Assembly (NCBI RefSeq): GCF_003259365.1
Contig: NZ_QLLY01000002.1
Coordinates: forward strand, 372,001 to 436,000
Length of the DNA: 64,000 nt
From: Streptomyces sp. PsTaAH-137
GTDB taxonomy: Bacteria > Actinomycetota > Actinomycetes > Streptomycetales > Streptomycetaceae
Direction of reading: 5' to 3'
The notes under the pieces were generated by a model that was not told the origin of the DNA, searched no databases, and worked only from the letters and a program-made list of their open reading frames with translations. Below are positions 33,873-42,070 of this stretch, piece after piece. The position numbers and the translations under genes were made by a program. Within the stretch, counting starts at the first letter, position 1; each line of letters begins with the position of its first letter.

Positions 33873-34514
33873 TTACCCCAGCCGCACCCGGCCGCCCACC
33901 TCCACGAAGCCCCCGGGCTGGGGTGCCGTAAGGAGCTGCGACCCCGCGCCCTGGCGGATGTTGAGGGCCCGGCCGAGTCGGGCCGTGAGGAGGAGGGCCG
34001 CGGCGCCCGTCGCCTCGTCCTCCGTGATGCCGTCGCCGCGGCCGGGGAAGCCGCGGGCCCTGACGCGGCCCGCCGCTTCGTCCTCCCAGGCCCAGGCGTA
34101 GATCCACTCGCCCTCGGGCGGGACGGGAAGCGCGTCCACCTCGGCCGCCGACGCGTACTGACGCAGCGTGCGCGGCGGGGCCCAGTCCGCGTGGGCCTCG
34201 ATCCAGCTGAACTCGCCGTCCAGGCGGGCCCCGACGACGCCGGCCGGGACGACCAGTTCGGGCACGTCGAGCAGCCAGGCGGCGCCGACGCACGGATAGC
34301 CGGCGAACGGCAGGCGGACCGAGGGGGTGCAGATGTCGATGACGCCGCGCTCGGGGTCGTCGACGAAGACGGTCTCGCTGAAGCCCAGCTTGGCCGCGAA
34401 CAGCAGGCGCTCGTCCGGGTCGGGAATCCGGGAGCCGTCGCGCACGACCCCGAGCTCGTTGCCGTGCCGGCCGTCGGGGCCGCAGAAGACGGACAGGACG
34501 TCGTACTCGTTCAT
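33873..34514 (-). CDS. short PhzF-family protein
   Basis: A 213-aa protein of the PhzF/diaminopimelate-epimerase fold. GRHGNELGVV corresponds to the family GNPAGV turn, and LGFSETVFV carries the catalytic Glu position. LPFAGYPCVGAAWLLD matches the PFCGHAT block, and ITEDEATGAAALLL the C-terminal ATGAA block. At 213 aa it is shorter than the usual 260-300 aa family members and may lack part of one half. The substrate is unknown. ATG at 34514 begins the conserved first strand. A full-length relative is encoded at 50766. Confidence 0.85.
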   Translation of the reverse strand: MNEYDVLSVFCGPDGRHGNELGVVRDGSRIPDPDERLLFAAKLGFSETVFVDDPERGVIDICTPSVRLPFAGYPCVGAAWLLDVPELVVPAGVVGARLDGEFSWIEAHADWAPPRTLRQYASAAEVDALPVPPEGEWIYAWAWEDEAAGRVRARGFPGRGDGITEDEATGAAALLLTARLGRALNIRQGAGSQLLTAPQPGGFVEVGGRVRLG

Positions 34515-34665
34515 GTCGGCAGTGAACCACGAAGCACCCGACGGCCCAACCGGCCCCGCTTGACCGCCTCTTGACTCTTCTCTGGGTCGCCCATGGGTCG
34601 CTTGTATCCGCACCGCGACCAGCGGGTTTCCATGAGAGGTGAATCACGACAGAAGGGGGTAGCAC

Positions 34666-34684
34666 TTAGGCAAGCCTCATATAA
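34666..34684. promoter_or_regulatory. degenerate iron box upstream of efeO
   Basis: TTAGGCAAGCCTCATATAA keeps the left half of the iron box and a partial right half. A second TTAGG...CCTTA arrangement (34686-34699) follows at once. The pair lies 41-74 bp before efeO and fits iron repression of efeOBU. Confidence 0.6.
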
Positions 34685-34739
34685 GTTAGGGCCGCCTTAG
34701 TCGAGCTGTGCACTATCTGTACGCCCCCTTGGAGCCCGC

Positions 34740-35882
34740 ATGCGAGCCGTCCGTTTCTCCGTCACCACCGCCGTCGCCACGGTGGCGGCCCTGACCGTCA
34801 TCACGGGCTGCACCGAGAAGAGCGACGCCAAGGGCGGCGGTTCCGGTGCGATCCGGGTGACCGCGACCGACGATGGCTGCAAGGTGTCGAAGACCGAGTT
34901 CCCGGCCGGGCACGTCGAGCTGGCGGTCGAGAACAAGGGCTCGCGGGTCACCGAGGTGGAGATCCTCTTCCCCGACGACCGCATCGTCTCTGAGCGCGAG
35001 AACATCGGCCCCGGCACCAAGCACACCCTGACCGCCGAGGTGAAGAGCGGCGACTACCGCATCGCCTGCATCCCCGGCATGAAGGGCAAGGGCCACCGGC
35101 AGGACGTGAAGGCCACCGGCGGCAAGGCCGCCAAGCGCGACCCGCGCCTGGACAAGGCCGTCGCCGGCTACCGCCAGTACGCGCAGGAGCAGGCCGACCA
35201 GACGCTGCCGAAGGTGAAGGTCTTCACCGACGCCGTGCGCGCGGGCGACCTCGACGCCGCGAAGAAGGCGTACGCCCCCTCGCGCATCGGCTGGGAGCGC
35301 ACCGAGCCGGTCGCCGAGTCGTTCGGCGACATCGACCCGAAGACCGACACCCGCGCCGACGGCCTCGAAGAGGGCCAGAAGTGGACCGGCTGGCACCGCC
35401 TGGAGAAGGCGCTGTGGAAGGACAAGAAGATCGGCGCGGCCGAGAAGACCCTCGCCACGCAGCTCGACAAGGACCTCACCGACTGGCAGCAGCGCGTCGG
35501 CAAGGCCGAGATCACCCCCACCTCCATGGCCAACGGCGCCAAGGAACTCCTCGACGAGGTCGCCACCGGCAAGGTCACCGGCGAGGAGGAGCGCTACTCG
35601 CACACCGACCTGGTCGACTTCAAGGCCAACGTCGAGGGCGCGGAGCAGGCGTACACCCTGCTGAAGCCGGTCGCCTCGGAGAACGACGCGGCGCTCACCA
35701 AGGAACTCGACAAGCAGTTCGCCGCGCTGGACACGCTGCTCGACAAGTACCGCAAGGACAAGACCGGTTACGACTTCACGTCCTACGACAAGGTCGGCAA
35801 GGCCCAGCAGAAGGAGCTGTCCGACGCGGTGAACGCGCTGGCCGAGCCGCTGTCGAAGCTGGCCGCAGCGGTCGTGAAGTAA
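34740..35882 (+). CDS. efeO: iron uptake lipoprotein EfeO
   Basis: A 380-aa lipoprotein with lipobox ITGC (Cys24). The N-terminal cupredoxin-like domain (about 37-125) is followed by an imelysin/M75 peptidase-like domain (about 135-380) with GWHRLEKALW, the HxxE motif that binds iron. EfeO is the extracytoplasmic iron-binding partner of the EfeU permease and EfeB peroxidase in the EfeUOB ferrous/ferric iron uptake system. It is the first gene of a tight operon efeO-efeB-efeU, with degenerate iron boxes upstream. Confidence 0.95.
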   Translation: MRAVRFSVTTAVATVAALTVITGCTEKSDAKGGGSGAIRVTATDDGCKVSKTEFPAGHVELAVENKGSRVTEVEILFPDDRIVSERENIGPGTKHTLTAEVKSGDYRIACIPGMKGKGHRQDVKATGGKAAKRDPRLDKAVAGYRQYAQEQADQTLPKVKVFTDAVRAGDLDAAKKAYAPSRIGWERTEPVAESFGDIDPKTDTRADGLEEGQKWTGWHRLEKALWKDKKIGAAEKTLATQLDKDLTDWQQRVGKAEITPTSMANGAKELLDEVATGKVTGEEERYSHTDLVDFKANVEGAEQAYTLLKPVASENDAALTKELDKQFAALDTLLDKYRKDKTGYDFTSYDKVGKAQQKELSDAVNALAEPLSKLAAAVVK

Positions 35883-35919
35883 CCGGGAAGTGAACGAGAA
35901 GACCACCGAGGAGCCCGCC

Positions 35920-37194
35920 ATGACGGACAACTCCCCTGCCCCGTCCCGGCGTTCACTGCTCGCTGTCGGCGGCGCCGGGCTCGCGCTCGGGGCCGCCGCG
36001 GCGGGCGGCGCCGTCGCGCTGGCCCGGTCCGACGACGGCGCCGACATGCAGCCCGCCGCCGAGTCGGGCGGCGCCGTGCCCTTCCACGGCGCGCACCAGG
36101 CGGGCATCGCCACGGCCGTCCAGGACCGGCTGCACTTCGCCGCGTTCGACGTGAAGACGGAGGACCGCGAGGAGTTCGTCCAGTTGCTGAAGGACTGGAC
36201 GAAGGCCGCCGCCCTGATGGCCGAGGGGCGGCCGGTCGGCGAGGGCGCGTTCGGCGGGCTCGCCGAGGCGCCCCCGGACGACACGGGCGAGGCGCTCGGC
36301 CTCAAGCCGTCGCGGCTCACCCTGACCATCGGTTTCGGGCCCTCCCTCTTCGAGAAGTACGGGAAAGCGTTCGGGATCGCGGACCGGCGGCCCGCCGCGC
36401 TGGTCGAGCTGCCCAGGTTCCCCGGCGACAACCTGGAGAGGACCCGCAGCGGCGGTGACCTGTGCGTGCAGGCCTGCGCCGACGATCCGCAGGTCGCGGT
36501 GCACGCGATCCGCAATCTGGCCCGCATCGGCTTCGGCAAGGTCGCCATCCGCTGGTCGCAGTTGGGCTTCGGCAAGACGTCCTCGACGACGCCGGACGCG
36601 CAGACCCCCCGTAACCTCATGGGCTTCAAGGACGGCACCCGCAACATCGCGGGGACCGACACGGCCCGGCTCGACCGGCACGTGTGGGTCACCGACAAGG
36701 ACACCGGCAAGGACGCTGCCTGGATGGCGGGCGGCTCCTACCTCGTCGCCCGCCGCATCCGCATGAACATCGAGACGTGGGACCGCACCTCGCTCCAGGA
36801 GCAGGAGGACGTCTTCGGCCGGGACAAGGGCGAGGGCGCGCCGGTCGGGAAGGCCAAGGAGCGCGACGAGCCGTTCCTGAAGGCGATGAAGCCGGACGCG
36901 CACGTACGCCTCGCGCATCCGGACTCCAACGACGGGGCGACGATCCTGCGCCGGGGCTACTCGTTCACCGACGGCACGGACGGGCTCGGCCGGCTCGACG
37001 CGGGGCTGTTCTTCCTCGCGTACCAGAAGGACGTGCGCAAGGGGTTCATCCCCGTGCAGCGCGCGCTCTCGGCGCACGACGCGCTGAACGAGTACATCCA
37101 GCACGTGGGATCCGCGGTGTTCGCGGTGCCGCCGGGCGTGCGGGACGCGAGTGACTGGTGGGGCCGCGGCCTCTTCGCAGCGAAGGACGTGTGA
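35920..37194 (+). CDS. efeB: Tat-exported DyP-type deferrochelatase/peroxidase EfeB
   Basis: A 424-aa heme peroxidase of the dye-decolorising family. The signal has SRRSLLAVGG (twin arginine), so it is exported folded with heme. The distal aspartate lies in MGFKDGTRN (the GxxDG motif), the proximal His in VRLAHPDSND and the distal Arg in ILRRGYSF. It is thought to oxidise Fe(II) for the EfeU permease or extract iron from heme. The ATG at 35920 is preferred over 35890 since GAGGAG lies just upstream of it. It is 37 bp after efeO and 3 bp before efeU. Confidence 0.95.
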   Translation: MTDNSPAPSRRSLLAVGGAGLALGAAAAGGAVALARSDDGADMQPAAESGGAVPFHGAHQAGIATAVQDRLHFAAFDVKTEDREEFVQLLKDWTKAAALMAEGRPVGEGAFGGLAEAPPDDTGEALGLKPSRLTLTIGFGPSLFEKYGKAFGIADRRPAALVELPRFPGDNLERTRSGGDLCVQACADDPQVAVHAIRNLARIGFGKVAIRWSQLGFGKTSSTTPDAQTPRNLMGFKDGTRNIAGTDTARLDRHVWVTDKDTGKDAAWMAGGSYLVARRIRMNIETWDRTSLQEQEDVFGRDKGEGAPVGKAKERDEPFLKAMKPDAHVRLAHPDSNDGATILRRGYSFTDGTDGLGRLDAGLFFLAYQKDVRKGFIPVQRALSAHDALNEYIQHVGSAVFAVPPGVRDASDWWGRGLFAAKDV

Positions 37195-37197
37195 CGG

Positions 37198-38043
37198 ATG
37201 TTCGCGAACTATCTGATCGGGCTGCGCGAGGGCCTGGAGGCCAGCCTCATCGTCTGCATCCTCGTCGCCTACCTGGTGAAGACGGACCGCAGGGACGCGC
37301 TGAAGCCGGTGTGGCTGGGCGTCGGCGCCGCCGTGTTCCTGGCGCTGGCGTTCGGCGCGGGCCTGGAGTTCGGCTCGCAGGAGATGACGTTCAAGGCGCA
37401 GGAGGCGCTCGGCGGCTCGCTGTCGATCGTCGCCGTGGGCCTGGTGACGTGGATGGTGTTCTGGATGCGGCGCACCGCCCGGCATCTGAAGACCGAGTTG
37501 CAGGGCAAGCTGGACTCGGCGCTGCGCATGGGCACGGCGGCGCTGGTCGTCACCGCGTTCCTCGCGGTGGGCCGGGAGGGCCTGGAGACCTCGCTCTTCG
37601 TGTGGACGGCCGTGCACGCCACCAGCGACGGCACGACGGAACCGGTGATCGGCGCGCTGCTCGGCCTGGCCACCGCGGTGGTGCTCGGCTGGCTGTTCTA
37701 CCGGGGCGCGGTGCGCATCAACCTGGCGAAGTTCTTCACGTGGACCGGCGGCATGCTCGTCGTCGTCGCCGCGGGGGTCCTCGCGTACGGCGTCCACGAC
37801 CTCCAGGAGGCCGACTTCATCGGCGGGCTGAACTCCCTGGCCTTCGACATCAGCTCGACGATCGCGCCCGACGGCTGGCTCGGCACCCTCCTCAAGGGCG
37901 TCTTCAACTTCCAGCCCGACCCCACGGTCCTGCAAGTCGTCGTCTGGTGCCTGTACTTGATCCCGACGATGGCATTCTTCCTCGGCTTCACGGTCCGGCG
38001 CTCCGAGAGGGCCGGGGCAGTGGAGGCTTCCTCTTCCCGGTAG
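37198..38043 (+). CDS. efeU: iron permease EfeU (FTR1 family)
   Basis: A 281-aa membrane protein with seven predicted segments. The two iron-binding REGLE motifs are present at Arg10-Glu14 (LREGLEAS) and in the fourth segment (GREGLETSLFVW). It moves ferric iron, produced by EfeB at the outer face, across the membrane. It starts 3 bp after the efeB stop, so the two are coupled. It completes the operon; a lipoprotein gene follows after 49 bp. Confidence 0.95.
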   Translation: MFANYLIGLREGLEASLIVCILVAYLVKTDRRDALKPVWLGVGAAVFLALAFGAGLEFGSQEMTFKAQEALGGSLSIVAVGLVTWMVFWMRRTARHLKTELQGKLDSALRMGTAALVVTAFLAVGREGLETSLFVWTAVHATSDGTTEPVIGALLGLATAVVLGWLFYRGAVRINLAKFFTWTGGMLVVVAAGVLAYGVHDLQEADFIGGLNSLAFDISSTIAPDGWLGTLLKGVFNFQPDPTVLQVVVWCLYLIPTMAFFLGFTVRRSERAGAVEASSSR

Positions 38044-38092
38044 GGTTCGGCCCCGTGAAGGGGCAGGGGGAGCGAAGGGTGAAGTCAACGTC

Positions 38093-39088
38093 ATGAGCAA
38101 GGTCATGAACAGGCTCGGCAGGCCCGCCGCGACGGCGGCGGCCGCGGTCGTGCTGTCCCTCACGGCGAGCGGCTGCGTGACCGTGCACGGGGAACTGGAG
38201 ATCGTCCCGACGACCACGAAGGCCCAGGCCGCGCGCGCTCTGGACGCGTTCGTGTCCGCGTACACCAAGGCCGAGCGGACGTACGACAGGGCCGACGACG
38301 CCGCGTACGTCACCGGGCCGCTCGGGGCGATCGACACGGCGAAGCTGAAGGCGGCGCGCAAGCTCCACCCGGAGGGCAACAAGAACCCCCGGCCGCTGAA
38401 GCTCACCGACGTGAAGTACACCGTCCCCAAGAAGGCGGGCTGGCCGCGCTGGTTCGTCGCGGACGCCGACAACAACCGGTTCGACGGCTACCGCTGGGTC
38501 ATGGTCTTCACGCGCGACGACGTGAGCGAGCCGTGGGCGGTGTCGTATCTGATGCTGTTCCGCGACGGCAAGGTCCCGGAGTTCAAGACGGACGCCGACG
38601 GTTACGGCGAGGCGATCGACAACGACTCCACCGGGCTCGCCGTGAAGCCGGCGGCGCTCAGCAAGAAGTACGCCGACTATCTGGACCCGAAGACGGGCGG
38701 CGGCGACGTGTTCGCCAAGGGCGGGTTCACCTCGGACTGGCGCGCCACCCGCAAGAAGAACCTGTCGCGCCCCGGCCTCGCCACGCAGTACATCGACGAG
38801 CCGCTCACCTCCGGCGACTACGCGCCCGTCGCGCTGCGCACCACCGACGGCGGGGCGCTCGTCTTCTTCACCATGCGGCGGTACGTGAAGCAGACCGCGT
38901 CGCCCGGAAGCGATCTGCCGGCCGTCAACGTCGATGTGAAGGCGCTCATGACGGGCGACGCCAAGCAGTCGGCGATGTACGGGTACGTGTCGAACCAGGC
39001 CGCGCTGGTCCCCAGGAAGGGCTCCGCCGGGTCGGCCGTCGATGTGCTGTCGCGGCTCGAAGGAATCACGTCGGCCGAGGGGTCCTGA
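38093..39088 (+). CDS. conserved hypothetical lipoprotein
   Basis: A 331-aa exported protein with lipobox TASGC (Cys28). No catalytic motif stands out. The body is mixed alpha/beta, with conserved-looking blocks YRWVMVFTRDDVSEPWAVSY and FFTMRRYVKQT. Streptomyces encode several such proteins, annotated only as lipoproteins. It sits just downstream of efeOBU in the same direction and could be co-transcribed, but it is not part of known EfeUOB systems. An internal ATG at 38105 is an alternative start. Confidence 0.8.
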   Translation: MSKVMNRLGRPAATAAAAVVLSLTASGCVTVHGELEIVPTTTKAQAARALDAFVSAYTKAERTYDRADDAAYVTGPLGAIDTAKLKAARKLHPEGNKNPRPLKLTDVKYTVPKKAGWPRWFVADADNNRFDGYRWVMVFTRDDVSEPWAVSYLMLFRDGKVPEFKTDADGYGEAIDNDSTGLAVKPAALSKKYADYLDPKTGGGDVFAKGGFTSDWRATRKKNLSRPGLATQYIDEPLTSGDYAPVALRTTDGGALVFFTMRRYVKQTASPGSDLPAVNVDVKALMTGDAKQSAMYGYVSNQAALVPRKGSAGSAVDVLSRLEGITSAEGS

Positions 39089-39119
39089 TCGCGGATCCGC
39101 CTGCCCCGTGCGGTCCGCT

Positions 39120-39178
39120 GCCGGGCGCGGGTCGTGGTGGGTTGCTCGGGCGGTTCCCCGCGCCCCTGGCGGGGCGCT
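39120..39178. repeat. degenerate palindromic element
   Basis: GCGGTTCCCCGCGCCCCTGG (39147-39168) is a worn copy of the repeat core, with a short inverted GGCGGGGCG next to it. It fills the convergent gap between the lipoprotein and primase-like genes. Confidence 0.6.
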
Positions 39179-39895
39179 CTACGGCCAGGCCGATGTGAAG
39201 TCGGGCTCCGCTCCGGCGTGCCGGGCGCAGGCGTCCGTCAGGGGTTCCAGGAGGGTCAGGGGGTCCGGGAGCGGGTGCTCCGGGCCGCGGAGCCAGCGCA
39301 CCGACCGGTCGCCGGGGAGCCGGGCGGGCGGGATCAGGACGTAGCTGCCGCGGCAGTGCCAGCGCAGGCCGGGGTGTTCGTCCATCGTCTCGGGGTGGCA
39401 GTCCAGCTCGCAGGGCCACCACTCGTCCTCGTCGTCCGGGGTGCCCCGGGTCGCCGTGAAGAAGAGCATGCGGTCGTCGCCGCTGAGGGCGACCGGGCCG
39501 ACGTCGACGCCGGAGGAGAGCAGCCGGTCGAGGGCTTCCCGGCCCGCTTCGGTCGGGACGTCGAGGACGTCGTGGACCATGCCGGTCGCGGTGATGAAGT
39601 TGGCCTGCGGCTGATGCCGGGCCCAGCGCTCGATCTGTCCGCGGTCCGTCGTGGACTGGGTCTGCCAGGCGAAGGAGACCGGGTGCCTGCCGGGTGTCGG
39701 GCAGCCTATGCGGTTGCACGAACATCGGTAGTCCGCCGGGTACGCGGCCGGGGCGAGTGGAAGTCCGGCGGCGGCGGCCGCGAGGAGCAGCGGCTCGCGC
39801 TCGGTGTCCGCCTCGGCCTCCTGGGCGCCCCGGGCGTTCTTCAGCCACTGGGAGATCCGGCCCAGTCCGTACCGTCCGCTCCGCTCCGTGCCCAT
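39179..39895 (-). CDS. primase-polymerase-like (AEP) protein, probably degenerate
   Basis: A 238-aa protein of the chromosomal bifunctional DNA primase/polymerase group. The N-terminal AEP landmarks are present: AAAAGLPLAPA, CSCNRIGCPTPGRHP with a possible zinc-binding CxC...C...H, then IERWARHQPQANFITATG. The catalytic DxD that normally follows is replaced by DVLDVPTEAG. No helicase or element gene is adjacent, unlike element-borne prim-pols. It may be a repurposed, non-polymerising DNA- or nucleotide-binding protein. ATG at 39895. Confidence 0.75.
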   Translation of the reverse strand: MGTERSGRYGLGRISQWLKNARGAQEAEADTEREPLLLAAAAAGLPLAPAAYPADYRCSCNRIGCPTPGRHPVSFAWQTQSTTDRGQIERWARHQPQANFITATGMVHDVLDVPTEAGREALDRLLSSGVDVGPVALSGDDRMLFFTATRGTPDDEDEWWPCELDCHPETMDEHPGLRWHCRGSYVLIPPARLPGDRSVRWLRGPEHPLPDPLTLLEPLTDACARHAGAEPDFTSAWP

Positions 39896-40123
39896 CTATC
39901 TCCTCGTCGACGCTCTCGTGCCGGCCACGGCGGCCAGTGCCGCCGACGGCTACGGGAGGAATCCCGGACCCATATCGTCCCACCATCCTGCGCCTCGGGT
40001 GGCCACAGTCCACATCCGGGGGTGGAGGAACCACCGTCATGAGCTGTCATGCACCGCGATGAGATGTCATCGGGTGTTATCGATGTCATTGACAGTGAAT
40101 ACGGTATTTGCGGCTTTACCGTG

Positions 40124-41014
40124 ATGCGCATGACCGCCCCGCCCGCCCTGAGCGCCCTGAGCGCCTTGGCCGCCCCGCTCCGCAGGGCGGTGCCGCTCGC
40201 CGGGGCCGCCGGCCTGCTGGCCGTCAGCGGTCTGGCGTTCGTCGGTCCGCTCGACCGGGGCCGCGGTCCGCTCACCGTCGACACCCTGCCCCGCGTGACG
40301 TACACGGCGCATCGCGGCGGCGCCCTCGAAGTGCCGGAGAACAGCATGGCGGGGCTCGCGGCGGCCTTCGACCGCGGTACCGCGCAGGTGCTCGACTTCG
40401 ATACGCGGATGCTGCGCGACGGCACCCTCGTGGTGATGCACGACGGGACCCTGGACCGCACGACCACCTCGGCGGGGCCGGTGCGCGGCCTGGACCGGCG
40501 GGGCTGGCAGGGGGTGCGGCTGCGGCCCCGGGCGGCGCTGCCGGGGCACTGGCGCCGCGAGCGGCCGCCGACGGTCGCGGAGGTGCTCGACCGGTTCGGC
40601 GGCCGTTCCGTGCTGATGCTGGAGGCCAAGGATCCCGACAGCCTGGCCCGGCTCGCCGGGCTGATCCGGGCGCGCGGCCTGACCCGCTCGGTGCTGGTCA
40701 ACTCCAACCGTCCCGCCGTCGCGCGCCGCGCCCATCAGCTGGGCCTGATCGCCCAGCTGTGGCGTTCGGCGCGGCAGATGCGGACGGACCGGCCCGCGCA
40801 CTGGGCCGGTTACGTCGACGTGCTGGACATGGACTACCGGGCGCGGGACGCGGATCTGCTGCGGGCCGTCAGATCGGGGGTGCCACGGGTCTGGGCGCAC
40901 ACCGTGAACACCCCGCGGGAGCGCGACCGGGTGCTGCGGCTCGGCTGCGACGGGGTGATCTCCGACGCGCCGGGGCTGCTGGCGCGTACGCCTCAGCGGG
41001 GCGCGATGCCGTAG
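40124..41014 (+). CDS. glycerophosphodiester phosphodiesterase family protein
   Basis: A 296-aa exported TIM-barrel enzyme. An N-terminal hydrophobic segment (about 20-40) acts as signal or anchor. HRGG...PENS gives the first catalytic His, and LVVMHDGTLDRTT the second His with the metal-site Asp. The usual ExD metal pair appears as DFD. KDPDSL replaces the usual K-P motif. It should hydrolyse glycerophosphodiesters to glycerol-3-phosphate and an alcohol. ATG CGC ATG offers starts at 40124 and 40130. Its last 22 bases overlap the end of the convergent TetR gene. Confidence 0.88.
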   Translation: MRMTAPPALSALSALAAPLRRAVPLAGAAGLLAVSGLAFVGPLDRGRGPLTVDTLPRVTYTAHRGGALEVPENSMAGLAAAFDRGTAQVLDFDTRMLRDGTLVVMHDGTLDRTTTSAGPVRGLDRRGWQGVRLRPRAALPGHWRRERPPTVAEVLDRFGGRSVLMLEAKDPDSLARLAGLIRARGLTRSVLVNSNRPAVARRAHQLGLIAQLWRSARQMRTDRPAHWAGYVDVLDMDYRARDADLLRAVRSGVPRVWAHTVNTPRERDRVLRLGCDGVISDAPGLLARTPQRGAMP

Positions 41015-41631
41015 AGGGCGTAGTCGACGAGCGTGTCCGTGTACTCGTGCGAGATCGGGCCCGTGAACTGCAGCCAGCGCTGGGCCAGCGGCGAGACCCA
41101 GAGTTCGAGGGCGATGCGCGGGTCGATCTCCTGGCGCACCTGACCGGCCTCCTGCGCGGCGCGCACCCGGTCGACGTACAACTGGAGCGACGGCAGGAGG
41201 AGCTGCTCGGTGAACTTCCGGCCGACCTGTTCGTTGACCACGCCCTCAGCGGCCAGGGCGCGGTACGGGCCCTGGAAGCGCGGGTCCTGGAGCTGGTCGA
41301 CGGTGAGCCGCAGGACGTGCTTGAGGTCGGCGGCGAGATCGCCGGTGTCGGGGATGGCGTACGCGTCGGCGCCGCCGGCCTCGCGGGCCGCCTGCTCGCC
41401 GAGGTCGAGGAAGGCCTCCAGGAGGACCTCGGCCTTCGATCCCCACCAGCGGTAGATCGTCTGCTTGCCGACGCCGGCCCGGGCGGCGATGCCCTCGATG
41501 GTGGTCCGGGGGTAGCCGATCTCGCCGACGAGGGAGAGGGCCGCGTCGTAGATGGCGTGGCGGGAGCGTTCGCTGCGGCGGGTGGAGTCGGGGGGCGTCT
41601 TCTTGTCGGGGGACGACTGCGTGGCTGCCAT
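40993..41631 (-). CDS. TetR family regulator
   Basis: A 212-aa repressor with a helix-turn-helix at about residues 38-70 (recognition helix in AGVGKQTIYRWW) and a C-terminal TetR ligand domain (about 85-205). The DNA-binding part is close to that of the TetR at 19855. It is divergent from a 62-aa gene, and three CGAGACG-NNN-CGTCTCG palindromes lie in the 148-bp gap, one inside a -35/-10 pair. It should repress both itself and the small gene. The ATG at 41631 begins conserved sequence. The ligand is unknown. Confidence 0.92.
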   Translation of the reverse strand: MAATQSSPDKKTPPDSTRRSERSRHAIYDAALSLVGEIGYPRTTIEGIAARAGVGKQTIYRWWGSKAEVLLEAFLDLGEQAAREAGGADAYAIPDTGDLAADLKHVLRLTVDQLQDPRFQGPYRALAAEGVVNEQVGRKFTEQLLLPSLQLYVDRVRAAQEAGQVRQEIDPRIALELWVSPLAQRWLQFTGPISHEYTDTLVDYALYGIAPR

Positions 41632-41656
41632 GGTTCGAATGTAGCAGCGAGCGAAC

Positions 41657-41673
41657 CGAGACGTTCCGTCTCG
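41657..41673. promoter_or_regulatory. TetR operator site 1
   Basis: CGAGACGTTCCGTCTCG is a perfect 7-3-7 palindrome, 26 bp before the TetR start. Likely autoregulatory. Confidence 0.75.
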
Positions 41674-41680
41674 TAATGCA

Positions 41681-41709
41681 TTGACAAGACGCACCGTCTC
41701 GTACAGAGT
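41681..41709 (+). promoter_or_regulatory. promoter of the small gene
   Basis: TTGACA (41681-41686) is a consensus -35 box; CAGAGT (41704-41709) follows at 17 bp, or TACAGA at 15 bp. Operator site 2 fills the spacer, so repressor binding would exclude RNA polymerase. Confidence 0.6.
41685..41701. promoter_or_regulatory. TetR operator site 2
   Basis: CAAGACGCACCGTCTCG keeps the CGTCTCG half and a near-complete left half, with the same 3-bp centre as sites 1 and 3. Confidence 0.7.
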
Positions 41710-41724
41710 GGAGCGAGTCAGAGG

Positions 41725-41741
41725 CGAGACGAAACGTCTCG
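41725..41741. promoter_or_regulatory. TetR operator site 3
   Basis: CGAGACGAAACGTCTCG is a second perfect 7-3-7 palindrome, 38 bp before the small gene. Confidence 0.75.
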
Positions 41742-41779
41742 TCACGGTGAAATGCGCGAACAGAACAAAGGAGCACACC

Positions 41780-41968
41780 ATGACCCGAGGTGGAGCAGGC
41801 GGAGGCGGACTGCTGGGCGTCGGCGGTACGCGGAGCAAGCTCTCCCGCAAGGCGCTGCGCGGCGGCGGCCGGAGCGGGCAGTTCGGCGGGGGCGTCGATC
41901 CCGTGGCGCAGAAGCGGGAGCTGTTGCGCAGGCTTCAGGAGAGGCACGGCGGACACGACGCGTCATGA
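41780..41968 (+). CDS. 62-aa glycine-rich basic protein under TetR control
   Basis: A 62-aa protein. The glycine-rich start (MTRGGAGGGGLLGVGGTRS) is followed by KLSRKALRGGGRSGQFGGG and a basic helix PVAQKRELLRRLQERHGG. I recall similar Streptomyces proteins being grouped as DUF6243, with low certainty. AAAGGAG lies 6 bp before the ATG, an excellent ribosome site, so it is truly expressed. Three operators for the divergent TetR lie upstream. Function is unknown; the basic, glycine-rich make-up could suit nucleic-acid binding. Confidence 0.8.
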   Translation: MTRGGAGGGGLLGVGGTRSKLSRKALRGGGRSGQFGGGVDPVAQKRELLRRLQERHGGHDAS

Positions 41969-42070
41969 CCCGGACGTACCGCCGCGAACCACCCGTTCGG
42001 TTCACAGCCCGGAGGGCTCCTCCGGCCGCACCATGGGCGTCAACAGCCCTGCGGTCGTGAGGAGCCCTCA

